In this document: piece by piece, positions 34,576 to 43,940 of the stretch
Layout of the letters: every line of letters starts with the position of its first letter
How positions within the stretch are numbered: the stretch's first letter is position 1
Source: Morganella psychrotolerans
GTDB lineage: Bacteria > Pseudomonadota > Gammaproteobacteria > Enterobacterales > Enterobacteriaceae
Length of the DNA: 64,000 bases
NCBI RefSeq assembly: GCF_001676155.1
Contig: NZ_LZEW01000023.1
Span: forward strand, 310,001 to 374,000
Reading direction: 5' to 3'
Translations under genes and position numbers: made by a program
The notes under the pieces: generated by a model
The model's database searches: none
The model's input: the letters and a program-made list of their open reading frames with translations, nothing else
Told to the model about the DNA's origin: nothing

Positions 34576-36015
34576 TTACACGATGCGGAACGAATCCACC
34601 ATGGTGCAGCGGCGCAGACGAACAAATGTCCGCGCACAGGTCACACCTTCACCGGTTGGTGTGGTGATCGTCATGGTTGTCCAGCCTTCACCGCCCAGAC
34701 CCAGCCCCGCAATACACGGTCCGTTTTTCACGAAAATACTGGTGTCGATGGCATTTGCCATGCGGTTCAGGTTACTGATGTTATTGGAATGCATTGCTGC
34801 TGTATGATGGCAGCCGCCTTCCAGTTTCACCGCCAGATCGATTGCCTGATCCACATCTTTCACACGGATGATTGGCAGAACCGGCATCATCAGTTCAGTG
34901 ACGGCAAACGGATGTTTGCAATCCGTTTCTGCGATCAGCAGACGGGTATCCGCCGGAACTGTCATGCCGATAGCGGCAGCAATTTTCGCTGCATCACGAC
35001 CAACCCAGTCACGGCTTACGGTGCCGTGTCCGTTCTCATCCACATTTTTCAGCAGAACAGGGATCAGTTTTTCGCTCTGCTCACGGGTCAGTAATACCGC
35101 GTGGTTACGCTGCATTTCTGTGACCAGCTTGTCGGCGATACTGTCAACCGCGATCAGCACTTTTTCATCAGCACAGATGATGTTGTTATCAAATGATGCG
35201 CCGTGAACGATAGCTTTTGCCGCACGTTCAATATCAGCCGTTTCATCAACAACCACCGGCGGGTTACCGGCACCGGCTGCGATCAGACGTTTGTTCGTGT
35301 GTTTACGGGCAGATTCAACAACTGCATCACCGCCGGTCACGACTAACAGACCAATTCCGGGGTATTTGAATAAACGCTGCGCGGTTTCAATGTCCGGATT
35401 TGCAACAGTAACCAGCAGGTTGTTCGGACCACCTGCGGCGACAATCGCCTGATTCAGAACAGTAATAGTGCGCTGTGATACTTTCTTTGCTGCCGGATGC
35501 GGTGCGAAGACCACACTGTTACCGCCCGCGATCATACTGATCGCATTATTGATTGCGGTTGCCGCCGGGTTAGTTGACGGCGTAACAGAGGCAATAACGC
35601 CCCACGGTGCATTTTCAATCAGGGTCAAGCCACGGTCGCCGGTTAAGACTTCCGGACGCAGACACTCAACACCCGGTGTACCGCTTGCCTGTGCTAAGTT
35701 TTTTGCCAGTTTGTCTTCCACGCGACCCATGCCGGTTTCTTCAACTGCCATAACAGCCAGTTCACGGGCATGTTCAGCAGCAGCATGACGGATAGCATCG
35801 ATGCAACGTTTGCGCATTTCGACGGTTTTTAATGATTTTTGTGCTTCTTTTGCGGCAAGTACGGCGTCATCTAATGAGTCGAAAACCCCGGAACCATTAT
35901 TCTGTGAGGCTGACGCCTGCTGTGGTGCTGCTGATGCAGCCGGTTGTGCGCCTGCACTCATGCTGGCCAGAACTGCTTTGACCACATTTTCAATTTCTTT
36001 CTGATCCATATTCAC
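34576..36015 (-). CDS. eutE: EutE acetaldehyde dehydrogenase (CoA-acylating)
   Basis: EutE turns acetaldehyde and CoA into acetyl-CoA with NAD. The 479-residue protein begins with an encapsulation helix (KEIENVVKAVLASMSAG), then an Ala/Gln linker, then the aldehyde dehydrogenase domain with the catalytic cysteine in NNIICADEKVLIAV and a nucleotide site near ITVLNQAIVAAGGPNN. The chosen start is a GTG at 36015, which has AGAGG five bases upstream; an ATG six bases further in (36009) is nearly as good and gives MDQKEIE. It is a core enzyme of the compartment. Confidence 0.95.
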   Translation of the reverse strand: MNMDQKEIENVVKAVLASMSAGAQPAASAAPQQASASQNNGSGVFDSLDDAVLAAKEAQKSLKTVEMRKRCIDAIRHAAAEHARELAVMAVEETGMGRVEDKLAKNLAQASGTPGVECLRPEVLTGDRGLTLIENAPWGVIASVTPSTNPAATAINNAISMIAGGNSVVFAPHPAAKKVSQRTITVLNQAIVAAGGPNNLLVTVANPDIETAQRLFKYPGIGLLVVTGGDAVVESARKHTNKRLIAAGAGNPPVVVDETADIERAAKAIVHGASFDNNIICADEKVLIAVDSIADKLVTEMQRNHAVLLTREQSEKLIPVLLKNVDENGHGTVSRDWVGRDAAKIAAAIGMTVPADTRLLIAETDCKHPFAVTELMMPVLPIIRVKDVDQAIDLAVKLEGGCHHTAAMHSNNISNLNRMANAIDTSIFVKNGPCIAGLGLGGEGWTTMTITTPTGEGVTCARTFVRLRRCTMVDSFRIV

Positions 36016-36047
36016 CCACGCCTCTTTCTGTGACTCGTTGCAGCGAT

Positions 36048-36335
36048 TTATTTATGAAAAATCACCTGACTTTCCATAACGGCCTCGTCCACAATGCCGA
36101 TGATGCTGAGATCAACCGGTGATGCTTCTTTGTTCTGAGCACGCCGCGCCGAGCTTCCGCTGACGATCAGCACCCATTCACCATTACCCGCACCGATACT
36201 GTCGGTTGCGACGGCCACCTCACCGTTTGGATTCCCCTGGCGGTCAATCATTTCCACCAGCAGTAATTTGTCGTGATCCAATCCGGGATGACGCACGGTG
36301 CACACGATCTGTCCGATAACAACAGCGAGTTTCAT
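36048..36335 (-). CDS. eutN: EutN pentameric shell vertex protein
   Basis: EutN is a CcmL/EutN-type vertex protein that closes the corners of the shell. The 95-residue length equals the E. coli protein, and the motifs MKLAVVIGQIVCTVRHPG, GAGNGEWVLIVSGSSAR and VDLSIIGIVDEA are typical. The ATG at 36335 is preferred over a GTG six bases upstream because GGAGG lies at a proper distance. Confidence 0.95.
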   Translation of the reverse strand: MKLAVVIGQIVCTVRHPGLDHDKLLLVEMIDRQGNPNGEVAVATDSIGAGNGEWVLIVSGSSARRAQNKEASPVDLSIIGIVDEAVMESQVIFHK

Positions 36336-36390
36336 GTTCACCTCCTTTCTATTTCAGCAGCCTGAATACAGCCGGCTACGGATTTCAGGT

Positions 36391-36434
36391 AAAAAAATCC
36401 CCTGCCGTCTGAGTGACAGCAAAAAAACCGGGGA
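36391..36434 (-). terminator. Partial terminator between eutM and eutN
   Basis: On the minus strand an outer TCCCC / GGGGA stem encloses an inner TGCTGTC / GACGGCA stem and is followed by seven T. It lies inside the operon, so it probably lowers transcription downstream of the abundant shell protein EutM instead of ending it. Confidence 0.6.
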
Positions 36435-36443
36435 GATTAAATA

Positions 36444-36470
36444 AGCGTGGCGTCAGATCTACGCCACGCT
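36444..36470 (-). other. Perfect hairpin just after the eutM stop
   Basis: AGCGTGGCGT and ACGCCACGCT form a perfect ten-base stem with a seven-base loop, starting eight bases beyond the eutM stop. Coming before the partial terminator, it likely protects the eutM message end and helps raise EutM over the distal proteins. Confidence 0.6.
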
Positions 36471-36478
36471 AACAACAA

Positions 36479-36772
36479 TTAATCGATAGATTGATCGCTG
36501 GACATTTTGATAGGAAATACTTCTTCCAGGTCACCGTGCGGACGCGGAATAACGTGTACAGAAACCAGTTCACCGATACGCTGAGCTGCTGCTGCACCTG
36601 CGTCGGTAGCTGCTTTACATGCTGCAACGTCACCGCGCACCATAGCTGTTACCAGACCGCCGCCGATTTGTTTAACACCGACTAATTTAACGCGTGCTGC
36701 TTTGACCATCGCGTCAGATGCTTCGATTAATGCAACCAGACCCTTAGTTTCGATCAGTCCTAATGCTTCCAT
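36479..36772 (-). CDS. eutM: EutM hexameric shell protein
   Basis: EutM is the main single-BMC-domain shell protein of the ethanolamine microcompartment. It has 97 residues, the same as in E. coli, and begins [20 protein letters not shown] with the edge-forming [17 protein letters not shown] segment. Two hairpins follow its stop, which fits high expression. Confident call. Confidence 0.97.
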   Translation of the reverse strand: MEALGLIETKGLVALIEASDAMVKAARVKLVGVKQIGGGLVTAMVRGDVAACKAATDAGAAAAQRIGELVSVHVIPRPHGDLEEVFPIKMSSDQSID

Positions 36773-36810
36773 GATATCTTCCTCTCATTGAGATCCCATC
36801 AGGGACCGGT

Positions 36811-37833
36811 TTAAATAACGTTTTCTGCTTCAGGGCGGAGAACAGGTTGTTCTGCCTGAGCTAACTGTGTTTGTGCTACCAGCACCAGTTCAATGATGTC
36901 GCGGGCATTACAGCCGCGCGATAAATCATGTACCGGTGCGTTTAATCCCTGAATCAGCGGGCCGAGAGCCCGGTAACCGCCAAGACGCTGGGCAATTTTG
37001 TAGCCGATATTACCGGCTTCCAGTGACGGAAAGACCATGACATTTGCGCGGCCTTTTAACTCACTGTTTGGCGCTTTTTTTGCAGCAACATCCGGAACAA
37101 ACGCCGCATCAAACTGCAATTCGCCATCCACCTTTAACTGCGGTGCGCGTGCGTGGATCATTTCTACTGCCTGTTGCACCATTGCCACATTCGGGTGTTT
37201 GGCACTGCCTGCGGATGAAAACGATAACATTGCGACGCGCGCGGTTTCGCCGGTGATTGCGGTGAAGGTTTCAGCACTGCTCAGCGCGATATCCGCCAGT
37301 TGTGCTGAAGTGGGTTGAGGTACGACACTGCAATCTGCAAAACCGAGTACATTGCCTTCCGTTCCCGGCGGCAACATAATGAAAATTGAGGATAATGTTT
37401 TAACGCCCGGCTTCAGACCAATCACTTTCAGTCCGGCGCGCAGTACGGCAGCCGTTGACGAGATATTCCCCGCCACACACAGATCCGCTTTTCCGGCAGC
37501 AACCATTGCAGCGGCAAACCAGAGCGGCTGGCGCATAGCTTTATCCGCATCTTCCGGCGCTTTTTCGCCGAGACGTTCGGTTACCGCAGCAGCAAATTCA
37601 GCCCGCCATTCATCGGCATTGTCCGGGTCAATCGTGCTCAGTCCGTCCATAATGACACCCGTGCGCAGTGAGAAATCACGCAGTGCAAACGGGTTTGCCA
37701 GCAGAACCGGCTCAGCCAGACCATTTTGTTTCAGGTAACGCGCCGCGTGGATAACCCGCTCATCCAGTGCATCCGGCAGAACCACCCGTGGCGGGTTCTG
37801 TTTTGCCTGTTGACGACATCGTTCAATGAGCAT
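36811..37833 (-). CDS. eutD: EutD phosphate acetyltransferase
   Basis: EutD converts acetyl-CoA to acetyl phosphate and recycles CoA inside the compartment. The 340-residue protein is a short phosphotransacetylase with [16 protein letters not shown] at the N-terminus, [18 protein letters not shown] and a late [20 protein letters not shown] substrate site. It overlaps the end of eutT by 11 bases. The start follows GGAG. Confidence 0.95.
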   Translation of the reverse strand: MLIERCRQQAKQNPPRVVLPDALDERVIHAARYLKQNGLAEPVLLANPFALRDFSLRTGVIMDGLSTIDPDNADEWRAEFAAAVTERLGEKAPEDADKAMRQPLWFAAAMVAAGKADLCVAGNISSTAAVLRAGLKVIGLKPGVKTLSSIFIMLPPGTEGNVLGFADCSVVPQPTSAQLADIALSSAETFTAITGETARVAMLSFSSAGSAKHPNVAMVQQAVEMIHARAPQLKVDGELQFDAAFVPDVAAKKAPNSELKGRANVMVFPSLEAGNIGYKIAQRLGGYRALGPLIQGLNAPVHDLSRGCNARDIIELVLVAQTQLAQAEQPVLRPEAENVI

Positions 37834-38668
37834 GTGTTTCTCCTTTGGTCAGCGCCTGTTTCAGGGCTTGTGTGGTCATAAAGCCGCCTTCGCGGACCAC
37901 CATCACCATCAGGACATAGACCGCACTTGAAAGGCGGTTGAGCGCCTGCATAATGTCCGGACGGATAACCTGAAAATAACAATCGATATAAATACGCGCG
38001 GCACTGACTTCTGTTTCACGGACTTTGGTCCGCAGCAGATTGAGTATTGCGGAATCACGCCCGTGGCTCACATCCGGAACAATATGGTCGTGACCCAGGT
38101 ATTTCAGCGGGTTATGAGAGAGCTTATGCAGCTCATCCGCACTCAGGTCAGCAATACGCTGGTCGTCTAACGGCTCGTTCAGTGCATCGGCACGCATAAT
38201 GTTGCCGAGAACAGAGCGGATATCTGCCAGCCAGCCTTTCAGCGGCGTTTGGGCAAATTCAGTCTGTAACCAGACCGCTTCTGCAATGGTTGCATCCAGC
38301 GCGGCACGGAATGCCAGACGCGGATCATTTTTTGCCACCATAGTGTGACCATTCAGATGCGTCAGGGTATCGGGCTTTTTCGCCACCGGCTGATGGCACA
38401 GCTCGCAGGCGGCAACATCCGCTTTATCTTTACTGGTTAATCCGTGTACCGCTTTCAGATCAGGAACCGCTGTTTCGGTTTTACCGGACGCATCCGGTTT
38501 TTCCACAAACAGACGACCTTGTTTATCCTGAAATTTCACCTGTAAACGACGGCCTTCGATCAACTCACGGGCAGACGGCGTCATACGGCTGTCCGCAGGC
38601 AGATGAATTTCACTGCCTTCACTCAGGGTAAAGTTGTCGCGCAGCCAGTCTTCAGTGATAAAGGTCAT
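37823..38668 (-). CDS. eutT: EutT ATP:cob(I)alamin adenosyltransferase
   Basis: EutT makes adenosylcobalamin for ethanolamine ammonia-lyase. The 281-residue protein has a metal-binding region in which His is followed after 11 residues by ACELC; the Salmonella enzyme has CC where this reads AC, so one cysteine of the HX11CCX2C motif appears replaced by alanine. The C-terminal cobalamin adenosyltransferase helices ([20 protein letters not shown]) are present. The start at 38668 follows GAGGAG. It overlaps eutD by 11 bases and follows eutQ by 11 bases. Confidence 0.93.
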   Translation of the reverse strand: MTFITEDWLRDNFTLSEGSEIHLPADSRMTPSARELIEGRRLQVKFQDKQGRLFVEKPDASGKTETAVPDLKAVHGLTSKDKADVAACELCHQPVAKKPDTLTHLNGHTMVAKNDPRLAFRAALDATIAEAVWLQTEFAQTPLKGWLADIRSVLGNIMRADALNEPLDDQRIADLSADELHKLSHNPLKYLGHDHIVPDVSHGRDSAILNLLRTKVRETEVSAARIYIDCYFQVIRPDIMQALNRLSSAVYVLMVMVVREGGFMTTQALKQALTKGETHAH

Positions 38669-38679
38669 GGCGATACTCC

Positions 38680-39447
38680 TCAGCACTCCTGCCAGTTAGC
38701 CGGCCAGGCCACATAGAGGAAACGGACGGTGGAGGTTGTTCCGAACTCAATAGCAGAGCCTTTCGGAATAAACATCACGTCACCGGCTTTCGCTATCATG
38801 GTTTCGCCTTCATGGCGCACATGCAGCTCACCTTCCAGTACCAGATCCACTTCATCGTAATTGAGTGTCCACGGGAAGAAGCCTTTGTCCCACTGCATAA
38901 AACCGGCAGCCATGCTGCTGTTATCCTGCGCGGTGATTAAATCAGCAATCCCGACACGGTGCGGACCTGCGCCGTCAAAATTACCGAATTTTACCGAACT
39001 GCTGTCGACAACTTTAATGCCGCCTTTGCCGGTAACACTGCGGTAGCTCTGGGTATTCGGGGTATCGGTGTTTTCATCTGCGGCAGGTTTGAATGCCGCC
39101 ACTTTTGCTTTGATCTGCGCCATGCGCTCCTGAACCACTTTATCAACCAACTGGGCGATCAGGGTTTCAGTCACATTACCGGCGGGCAGTTGTGCAATAA
39201 TGCATTCGCGGATTTTCTGCCGCTCTGCGGATGAAATATTGGGTTCTGTTCCGGCGGTTGCTGCAACCGGTGCGGCTGTCGGCGCGGTATTTTGTGCCGT
39301 CGTCACTTCGCAGATGGCAAAACCCAATTGGTCAGCCACGACATGGGCTTCCGGGGTGATAATGCTATCTTTGAGCACAACTTCGAGACGGGTTTTGCCC
39401 GCTGCGTGTGCATCCCGGATGTCATTGGCCGTTATTAATTTCTTCAT
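38680..39447 (-). CDS. eutQ: EutQ cupin-fold acetate kinase
   Basis: EutQ has a variable N-terminal part with a shell-targeting helix and a C-terminal cupin domain (about 150-250, with YDEVDLVLEGELHVRHEGE and GDVMFIPKGS). The Salmonella protein has acetate kinase activity and is needed for compartment formation under some conditions. At 255 residues it is longer than E. coli EutQ (233), mainly through an Ala/Thr-rich insert near residues 50-70. It follows eutP by 12 bases. Confidence 0.93.
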   Translation of the reverse strand: MKKLITANDIRDAHAAGKTRLEVVLKDSIITPEAHVVADQLGFAICEVTTAQNTAPTAAPVAATAGTEPNISSAERQKIRECIIAQLPAGNVTETLIAQLVDKVVQERMAQIKAKVAAFKPAADENTDTPNTQSYRSVTGKGGIKVVDSSSVKFGNFDGAGPHRVGIADLITAQDNSSMAAGFMQWDKGFFPWTLNYDEVDLVLEGELHVRHEGETMIAKAGDVMFIPKGSAIEFGTTSTVRFLYVAWPANWQEC

Positions 39448-39459
39448 CGGATATTCCTC

Positions 39460-39906
39460 TTATTGGCTGTCGAGTGAGGCCAAAAACTGTTTCACTGGCA
39501 GAATGTCGTCAGGATTCAGGCTGTTGATAGCAAACATCGGTTCTTCAAAGCCGCGCGAGGCCAGAAGTTCACGGGTTGCCGGCACATCTGCATCGGCTGC
39601 ATCAATTTTGCTGATCACGGCAAAACGGCGCATGTGAGAGTAGATGTCCAGTAATCCGGACGGAATACGGCACTCCGGATTGTTTGCTGCGTGGACGTAG
39701 ATCAGAACATCACAGTCTGCCAGCGTATTAATCAATGCATGGTAGAGACGGGGATGGCTGAAATATTCACCCGGTGTATCAACACGACCTTCTTCATTGA
39801 ATTCAATCGCCTGTGTTTTACGTGCGAGATCAAAATCACCCTGCAACGCATTGAATAATGTCGTTTTTCCGGCTCCCACATCACCCACAAACACAATTCG
39901 TTTCAT
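39460..39906 (-). CDS. eutP: EutP, P-loop NTPase-like acetate kinase
   Basis: This 148-residue protein has the GTPase-like P-loop GDVGAGKTTLFNAL, switch II-like DTPGEYFSHPR, and ISKIDAADADV, which stands for the NKxD motif. EutP of Salmonella has been assigned acetate kinase activity together with EutQ. It is slightly shorter than the E. coli protein (159). It follows eutS by 27 bases. Confidence 0.93.
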   Translation of the reverse strand: MKRIVFVGDVGAGKTTLFNALQGDFDLARKTQAIEFNEEGRVDTPGEYFSHPRLYHALINTLADCDVLIYVHAANNPECRIPSGLLDIYSHMRRFAVISKIDAADADVPATRELLASRGFEEPMFAINSLNPDDILPVKQFLASLDSQ

Positions 39907-39933
39907 TCAGACGGCATCCTTAACTGCACCCGG

Positions 39934-40269
39934 CTAGCTGCGGGTGATATCACAAATAGCGTATTTGAGGAGTTGGCTCAGCCCGCGTACAGTCTGAATC
40001 AGGGCTTCTTCTACCGCCCCGGTTGAGCCGTAAATCACCAGCGCACCGGTAAAACGGTCAAGAAAGCCGATTTCAACACCGGCGGCTTTGGTGGCAATAT
40101 CACCGGCAATCATGGCGGTTTCGCCGGGTGTCAGCGTCATAATGCCGATGGCTTCGGCGCCGGGAACCCCGATTTTTTTAGCCAGATCCGGGCTGGGATG
40201 CGCAATCAGATGCGCCAGGGTTACCTGTTTACCGGGAACAAATTCCTGGATGATACGTTCCTTTTCCAT
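39934..40269 (-). CDS. eutS: EutS bent hexameric shell protein, first gene of the eut operon
   Basis: EutS is a circularly permuted BMC-domain shell protein that forms a bent hexamer. The 111 residues begin [20 protein letters not shown] and include [18 protein letters not shown] and [16 protein letters not shown]. It opens the operon, so the eut promoter lies in the 460-base gap to its right. GAGAGTG precedes the start. Confidence 0.95.
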   Translation of the reverse strand: MEKERIIQEFVPGKQVTLAHLIAHPSPDLAKKIGVPGAEAIGIMTLTPGETAMIAGDIATKAAGVEIGFLDRFTGALVIYGSTGAVEEALIQTVRGLSQLLKYAICDITRS

Positions 40270-40701
40270 CGCACTCTCCTCATAAGAATTAATTCAATCC
40301 TAGTCATACTCTTAAAAAGGGGATAACAAAAATCGGCAAGCACGCCTAAAAGTTGAAACAGATCACTAATTGACAGAAATGTTAATTTGTAACATGCAGA
40401 GATCATGGAGAGGAAATAGTGAGGTTTCATCATGACTGTATTGTGACAAAAAAGATAAATCGGCAGGAAATAACGGAAATACATATTATCAATTACATAT
40501 AGATACGTAGTTTGGTGGGTTATTTATTTATTACTGAATACAATTACGTTTATGAACAGCAAATATTTATCGGATAGTGGATTGATCTGTTATTTTCCCT
40601 GTCACCGGGAAGTATCAGAATGTGAAGTATCTCCCAAATTGACACTTATCCCGGGGTTCCTCACTTGCGCGCACAATGCGACTCACGTAACTTACAATGA
40701 A
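40270..40701. promoter_or_regulatory. Divergent control region between eutS and the GntR gene
   Basis: The gap is AT-rich and holds no gene I can support. On the eut side there is an inverted repeat TGTTA-N5-TAACA near 40390 and a T-rich stretch with possible -10 sequences near 40310, but no site I would name for EutR. It must contain the eut promoter because the operon begins at 40269. Confidence 0.4.
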
Positions 40702-40717
40702 TTTGGTTTAAACCAAA
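40702..40717. promoter_or_regulatory. Palindrome TTTGGTTTAAACCAAA upstream of the GntR gene
   Basis: This is a perfect 16-base palindrome ending 12 bases before the regulator start. A TACAAT box lies just upstream at 40693. Its size and symmetry suit an operator of the GntR/HutC type, and its place at or just after the transcription start suggests autorepression. No Shine-Dalgarno sequence is seen between it and the ATG. Confidence 0.55.
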
Positions 40718-40729
40718 AAAATAAATAAT

Positions 40730-41440
40730 ATGAAAAACACACAAACAGCAGCTGACCTTGCCAGAGAAAAATTAGAAATACTGCTCACTGACGGTGTAAT
40801 TACACCCGGCGATAAATTACCTGCTGAGCGCCCGCTGACGGAACAACTCGGTGTTAACCGGATGTCACTGCGCCAGGCATTGCTGAGCATGGAAAGTGAC
40901 GGGAAAATTTTCCGCAAAAACCGCAGTGGCTGGTTTGCCGCGCTTCCGCGATTTAATTACAACCCGAAATCACCCGCCAGTTTTAATCAGGCGGCGAGAG
41001 CACAGGGGCGGGAGCCATCATGGGAATACAGCGATAAATCACTGATAACCAACCCGCCTGCGGAAATAGCTGAAAAACTGGGGCTTGCGCCGGGAGAGCC
41101 GGTTTATTGCATCTGTGGCTGGGGCGCGCTCGACGGGCACAAAGTATTCTGGCACCAGACGTATATCAACCCGGCAGTCGGTCCCGGATTTACCGACAAA
41201 CTGGATAATCACTCTTTTGCCGCTATCTGGGAAGAGGAATACCACATCACCACCACCACGGCACGCCTGGCATTTAAACCTGCCCGTATGCCTGAAGCGG
41301 CCAGTAAAGAAATCGGCTGCACCGCCAATTCGCCGGGGATCCGGGTCGAAAAATACCGCTGCGATTCTGCACATAATATTGTTCAGATAGATATCGAATA
41401 CTGGCGCTTTGAATCTGTTAATTTTTTTGTTGAGCTTTGA
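40730..41440 (+). CDS. GntR-family (HutC/UTRA) transcriptional regulator
   Basis: This 236-residue protein has an N-terminal GntR winged helix (ITPGDKLPAERPLTEQLGVN, then RMSLRQALLSMESDGKIFRK) and a C-terminal UTRA ligand-binding domain (about 80-235). UTRA regulators respond to sugar phosphates, amino acids or other small ligands. It heads a short unit with a TIM-barrel isomerase-like gene and an MFS transporter and probably controls them. It shares an intergenic region with the eut operon but is not part of the standard eut set. The start lacks a clear ribosome site. Confidence 0.85.
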   Translation: MKNTQTAADLAREKLEILLTDGVITPGDKLPAERPLTEQLGVNRMSLRQALLSMESDGKIFRKNRSGWFAALPRFNYNPKSPASFNQAARAQGREPSWEYSDKSLITNPPAEIAEKLGLAPGEPVYCICGWGALDGHKVFWHQTYINPAVGPGFTDKLDNHSFAAIWEEEYHITTTTARLAFKPARMPEAASKEIGCTANSPGIRVEKYRCDSAHNIVQIDIEYWRFESVNFFVEL

Positions 41441-41457
41441 GATAAGGAAATATACCC

Positions 41458-42430
41458 ATGACATCAGATGAAGCCCGCCGGATTATTGAACGTGCAGATA
41501 ATTTGCCACTGTATCTGCACGCGTATGCTTACCACCTGAATATGCGTTTTGAAAAACTGCTGCCAGGCGATCTTCTTGATATTGCACACGAGCATAATTT
41601 GCCGGGTGTCAAAATACATGTGCTGGATGGTGAAACACAATCGCTGTCCACCATGAATGACGAAAAACTGGCAGAGTTCGGCGAAAAAGCAACGCGTTAT
41701 AATCTCGATATTAATATTGAAACCAGTGCGTCAGACAATAAAACCCTTGATGACGCTGTCAGAATTGCCCTGAAAACCGGCGCAAGTTCTGTCCGTTTCT
41801 ATCCGCGTTATGAAGGTGCTCTTTCTGACGTGTTAAAAACCATTGCCGCCGACCTGTGTTATCTCAAAGAACATTATCAGCACAGCGGCCTGACATTTGT
41901 CCTCGAACAACATGAAGATTTAAAAAATCATGAATTGGTTGAGCTGATAAAAAAATGCCGGTTTCCCGCAGCTTACTCTGTTATTTGATTTCGGTAATAT
42001 GATCAATGCCTGCGAATTGCCGATGGATGCGCTGTCTGCCATGCAGAGACACATCACTCAGGTGCATATCAAAGATGCGGTGATCCTGGAAGAAGGACAG
42101 GGTTTCGGTCATAAAGCCTGCCGTTCCGGCGAGGGAAATCTGCCGTTTAAAGAGATGCTACAGGCATTGATATGCCTGGGCGAAGAGCGTCCGCAGGTCA
42201 TTTCTTACGGGCTGGAAGAAGAAGTTGATTATTACGCACCGGCATTCCGTTTTGCAGATGAAGTTGCCGACCCGTGGATCCCGTGGCGTCAGATGAGTGA
42301 AACACCGCTGCCGGAAAATGAAATCAGTGCCCGTTTAGCCCAGGAAAAAGAGGATGCCATTAATCAGATTCGTTATGTCCGTAAAATAATAAATGAAATT
42401 AAAGCAGAGGCCATTCTATACTCTAAATAA
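41458..42430 (+). pseudogene. Xylose-isomerase-like TIM-barrel protein, frameshifted
   Basis: The two parts 41458-41988 and 41999-42430 are one sugar phosphate isomerase/epimerase-like protein (about 323 residues), with FVLEQHEDLK (metal ligand region) in the first and LLFDFGNMINACE formed at the junction. They are in different frames. Removing one A from the A7 tract at 41949-41955 gives LIKNAGFPQLTLLFDFGN and joins them; loss of one C at 41965-41967 would also work. The final residues and stop lie in an ERIC repeat. Reaction and substrate are unknown; the neighbouring UTRA regulator and MFS transporter suggest breakdown of a sugar or polyol acid. Confidence 0.75.
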
Positions 42431-42543
42431 TTCCGGATGCATGTAGGCGACAAGTGAAGATAGACGGGGAACATAGATAAACTATGTGACCTGGCGAGCT
42501 GAACGCAGTCAACACCCGAGCATCCTGAAGTATGACGAGTATA
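42417..42543. repeat. ERIC repeat, 127 bp, overlapping the end of the TIM-barrel gene
   Basis: This element runs from TATACTCTAAATAATTC to GTATGACGAGTATA and has the canonical ERIC length of 127 bases. Its left end supplies the last few codons and the stop codon of the TIM-barrel gene. The sequence differs from the copies at 17011 and 56956 and is closer to the classical ERIC form. Confidence 0.8.
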
Positions 42544-42653
42544 AAAAAATAAAAGAATAAAACAACTACCTGTTCTATACACAGCAAACTCTTAAAATAA
42601 CAATTCACACTGGCTGAAAAAGTAAATTACTTTTCAGGCGGGAGGCACTATGC

Positions 42654-43916
42654 TTGATAAAAAAAAGATGGGCAATATTCAGCTTATTAGTTTTATGCGG
42701 CGGTACTATATATAAACTGCCTTCACTTAAAGATGCATTTTATATTCCGATGCAGGAATTCTTTCATCTGACCAATGGTCAGATAGGTAATGCGATGTCG
42801 GTAAACTCCGTCGTCACTACCATAGGTTTCTTTTTATCTATCTATTTTTCAGATAAATTGCCCCGCCGCCTGACAATTTCATTTTCATTAATAGCAACCG
42901 GGTTACTGGGTATTTACTTATCCACTATGCCGGGCTATTGGGGGATATTATTTGTCTGGGCATTATTTGGTGTTACCTGTGACATGCTCAACTGGCCGGT
43001 ATTATTAAAATCCGTCAGTTTGCTGGGTAACAGCTCGCAACAAGGACGAATTTTTGGTTTCTTTGAAACCGGTCGCGGCGTTGTCGATACCATTGTGGCG
43101 TTTTCCGCACTGGCGGTATTTACCTGGTTCGGCAGTGGTTTACTGGGTTTTAAAATGGGGATTTTATTCTATTCCGGCATGGCTATTCTTGTTGGTGGCG
43201 TTATCTTCCTGTTCCTGAAAGATGACAAAACCGTTGTCACAAAAGAAATAACCAAAGAAGAAAGCACAGAGAAAAAGCCGGGCGTGGGCGCAGTATTAAA
43301 AGACGGTACAGTGTGGCTTATTGCCCTGAGTATTTTCTTTGTCTATGCCGTCTATTGCGGATTAACCTTTTTTATTCCGTTCCTGAGTAATATTTATGCA
43401 CTGCCCATCGCGTTAGTCGGTATTTACGGTATTCTGAATCAATATTGCCTGAAAATGGTCGGCGGTCCTATCGGCGGGTTAATTGCTGATAAAATATTAA
43501 AATCACCAACCAAATACCTGTTCTATACCTTTATTCTCAGCGTCATTGTATTAGTCATCTTTATTTTCCTGCCGCATGAAAGTATGCCGGTTTATTTAGG
43601 CATGGTGTGTACGCTGGGCTTCGGAACCATCGTCTTCACGCAACGCGCTATCTTCTTTGCACCTATCGGTGAAGCCAATATTAAAGAGTCCAATACCGGC
43701 TCTGCCATGGCGCTGGGCAGCTTTATCGGCTACGCACCTGCCATGTTCTGCTTCAGTCTGTATGGTCATATTCTGGATATCTACCCGGGCATAACGGGCT
43801 ATAAAATCGTCTTTGGTTTAATGGCATTATTTGCTTTCTGTGGTGCTTTTGCTTCCGGTATTTTAATTATTAATATTAAAAAGCGTAAGGCGCGGGCTGA
43901 ATTAGCTGCACAGTAA
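42654..43916 (+). CDS. Major facilitator superfamily transporter
   Basis: This 420-residue inner membrane protein has 12 hydrophobic segments, with the MFS loop YFSDKLPRRLTIS between helices 2 and 3 and a charged central loop (about 195-215). Reading from the TTG at 42654 gives MIKKRWAIFSLL and GGGAGG eight bases upstream. An ATG at 42650 is closer to that site but out of frame; with seven A instead of eight at 42659-42666 it would read MLDKKRWAIFSLL. The start is therefore uncertain by two residues. Substrate is unknown, probably a sugar or organic acid handled by the TIM-barrel enzyme next door. Confidence 0.8.
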   Translation: MIKKRWAIFSLLVLCGGTIYKLPSLKDAFYIPMQEFFHLTNGQIGNAMSVNSVVTTIGFFLSIYFSDKLPRRLTISFSLIATGLLGIYLSTMPGYWGILFVWALFGVTCDMLNWPVLLKSVSLLGNSSQQGRIFGFFETGRGVVDTIVAFSALAVFTWFGSGLLGFKMGILFYSGMAILVGGVIFLFLKDDKTVVTKEITKEESTEKKPGVGAVLKDGTVWLIALSIFFVYAVYCGLTFFIPFLSNIYALPIALVGIYGILNQYCLKMVGGPIGGLIADKILKSPTKYLFYTFILSVIVLVIFIFLPHESMPVYLGMVCTLGFGTIVFTQRAIFFAPIGEANIKESNTGSAMALGSFIGYAPAMFCFSLYGHILDIYPGITGYKIVFGLMALFAFCGAFASGILIINIKKRKARAELAAQ

Positions 43917-43940
43917 TAAATAACTTACGCTTTCGGATAC

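Noticed and set aside
41989-42430. The second part of the TIM-barrel gene as an independent small protein starting at MINACE
   Set aside because: The sequence continues the barrel fold of the first part and is joined by a one-base change; there is no ribosome site before its ATG.
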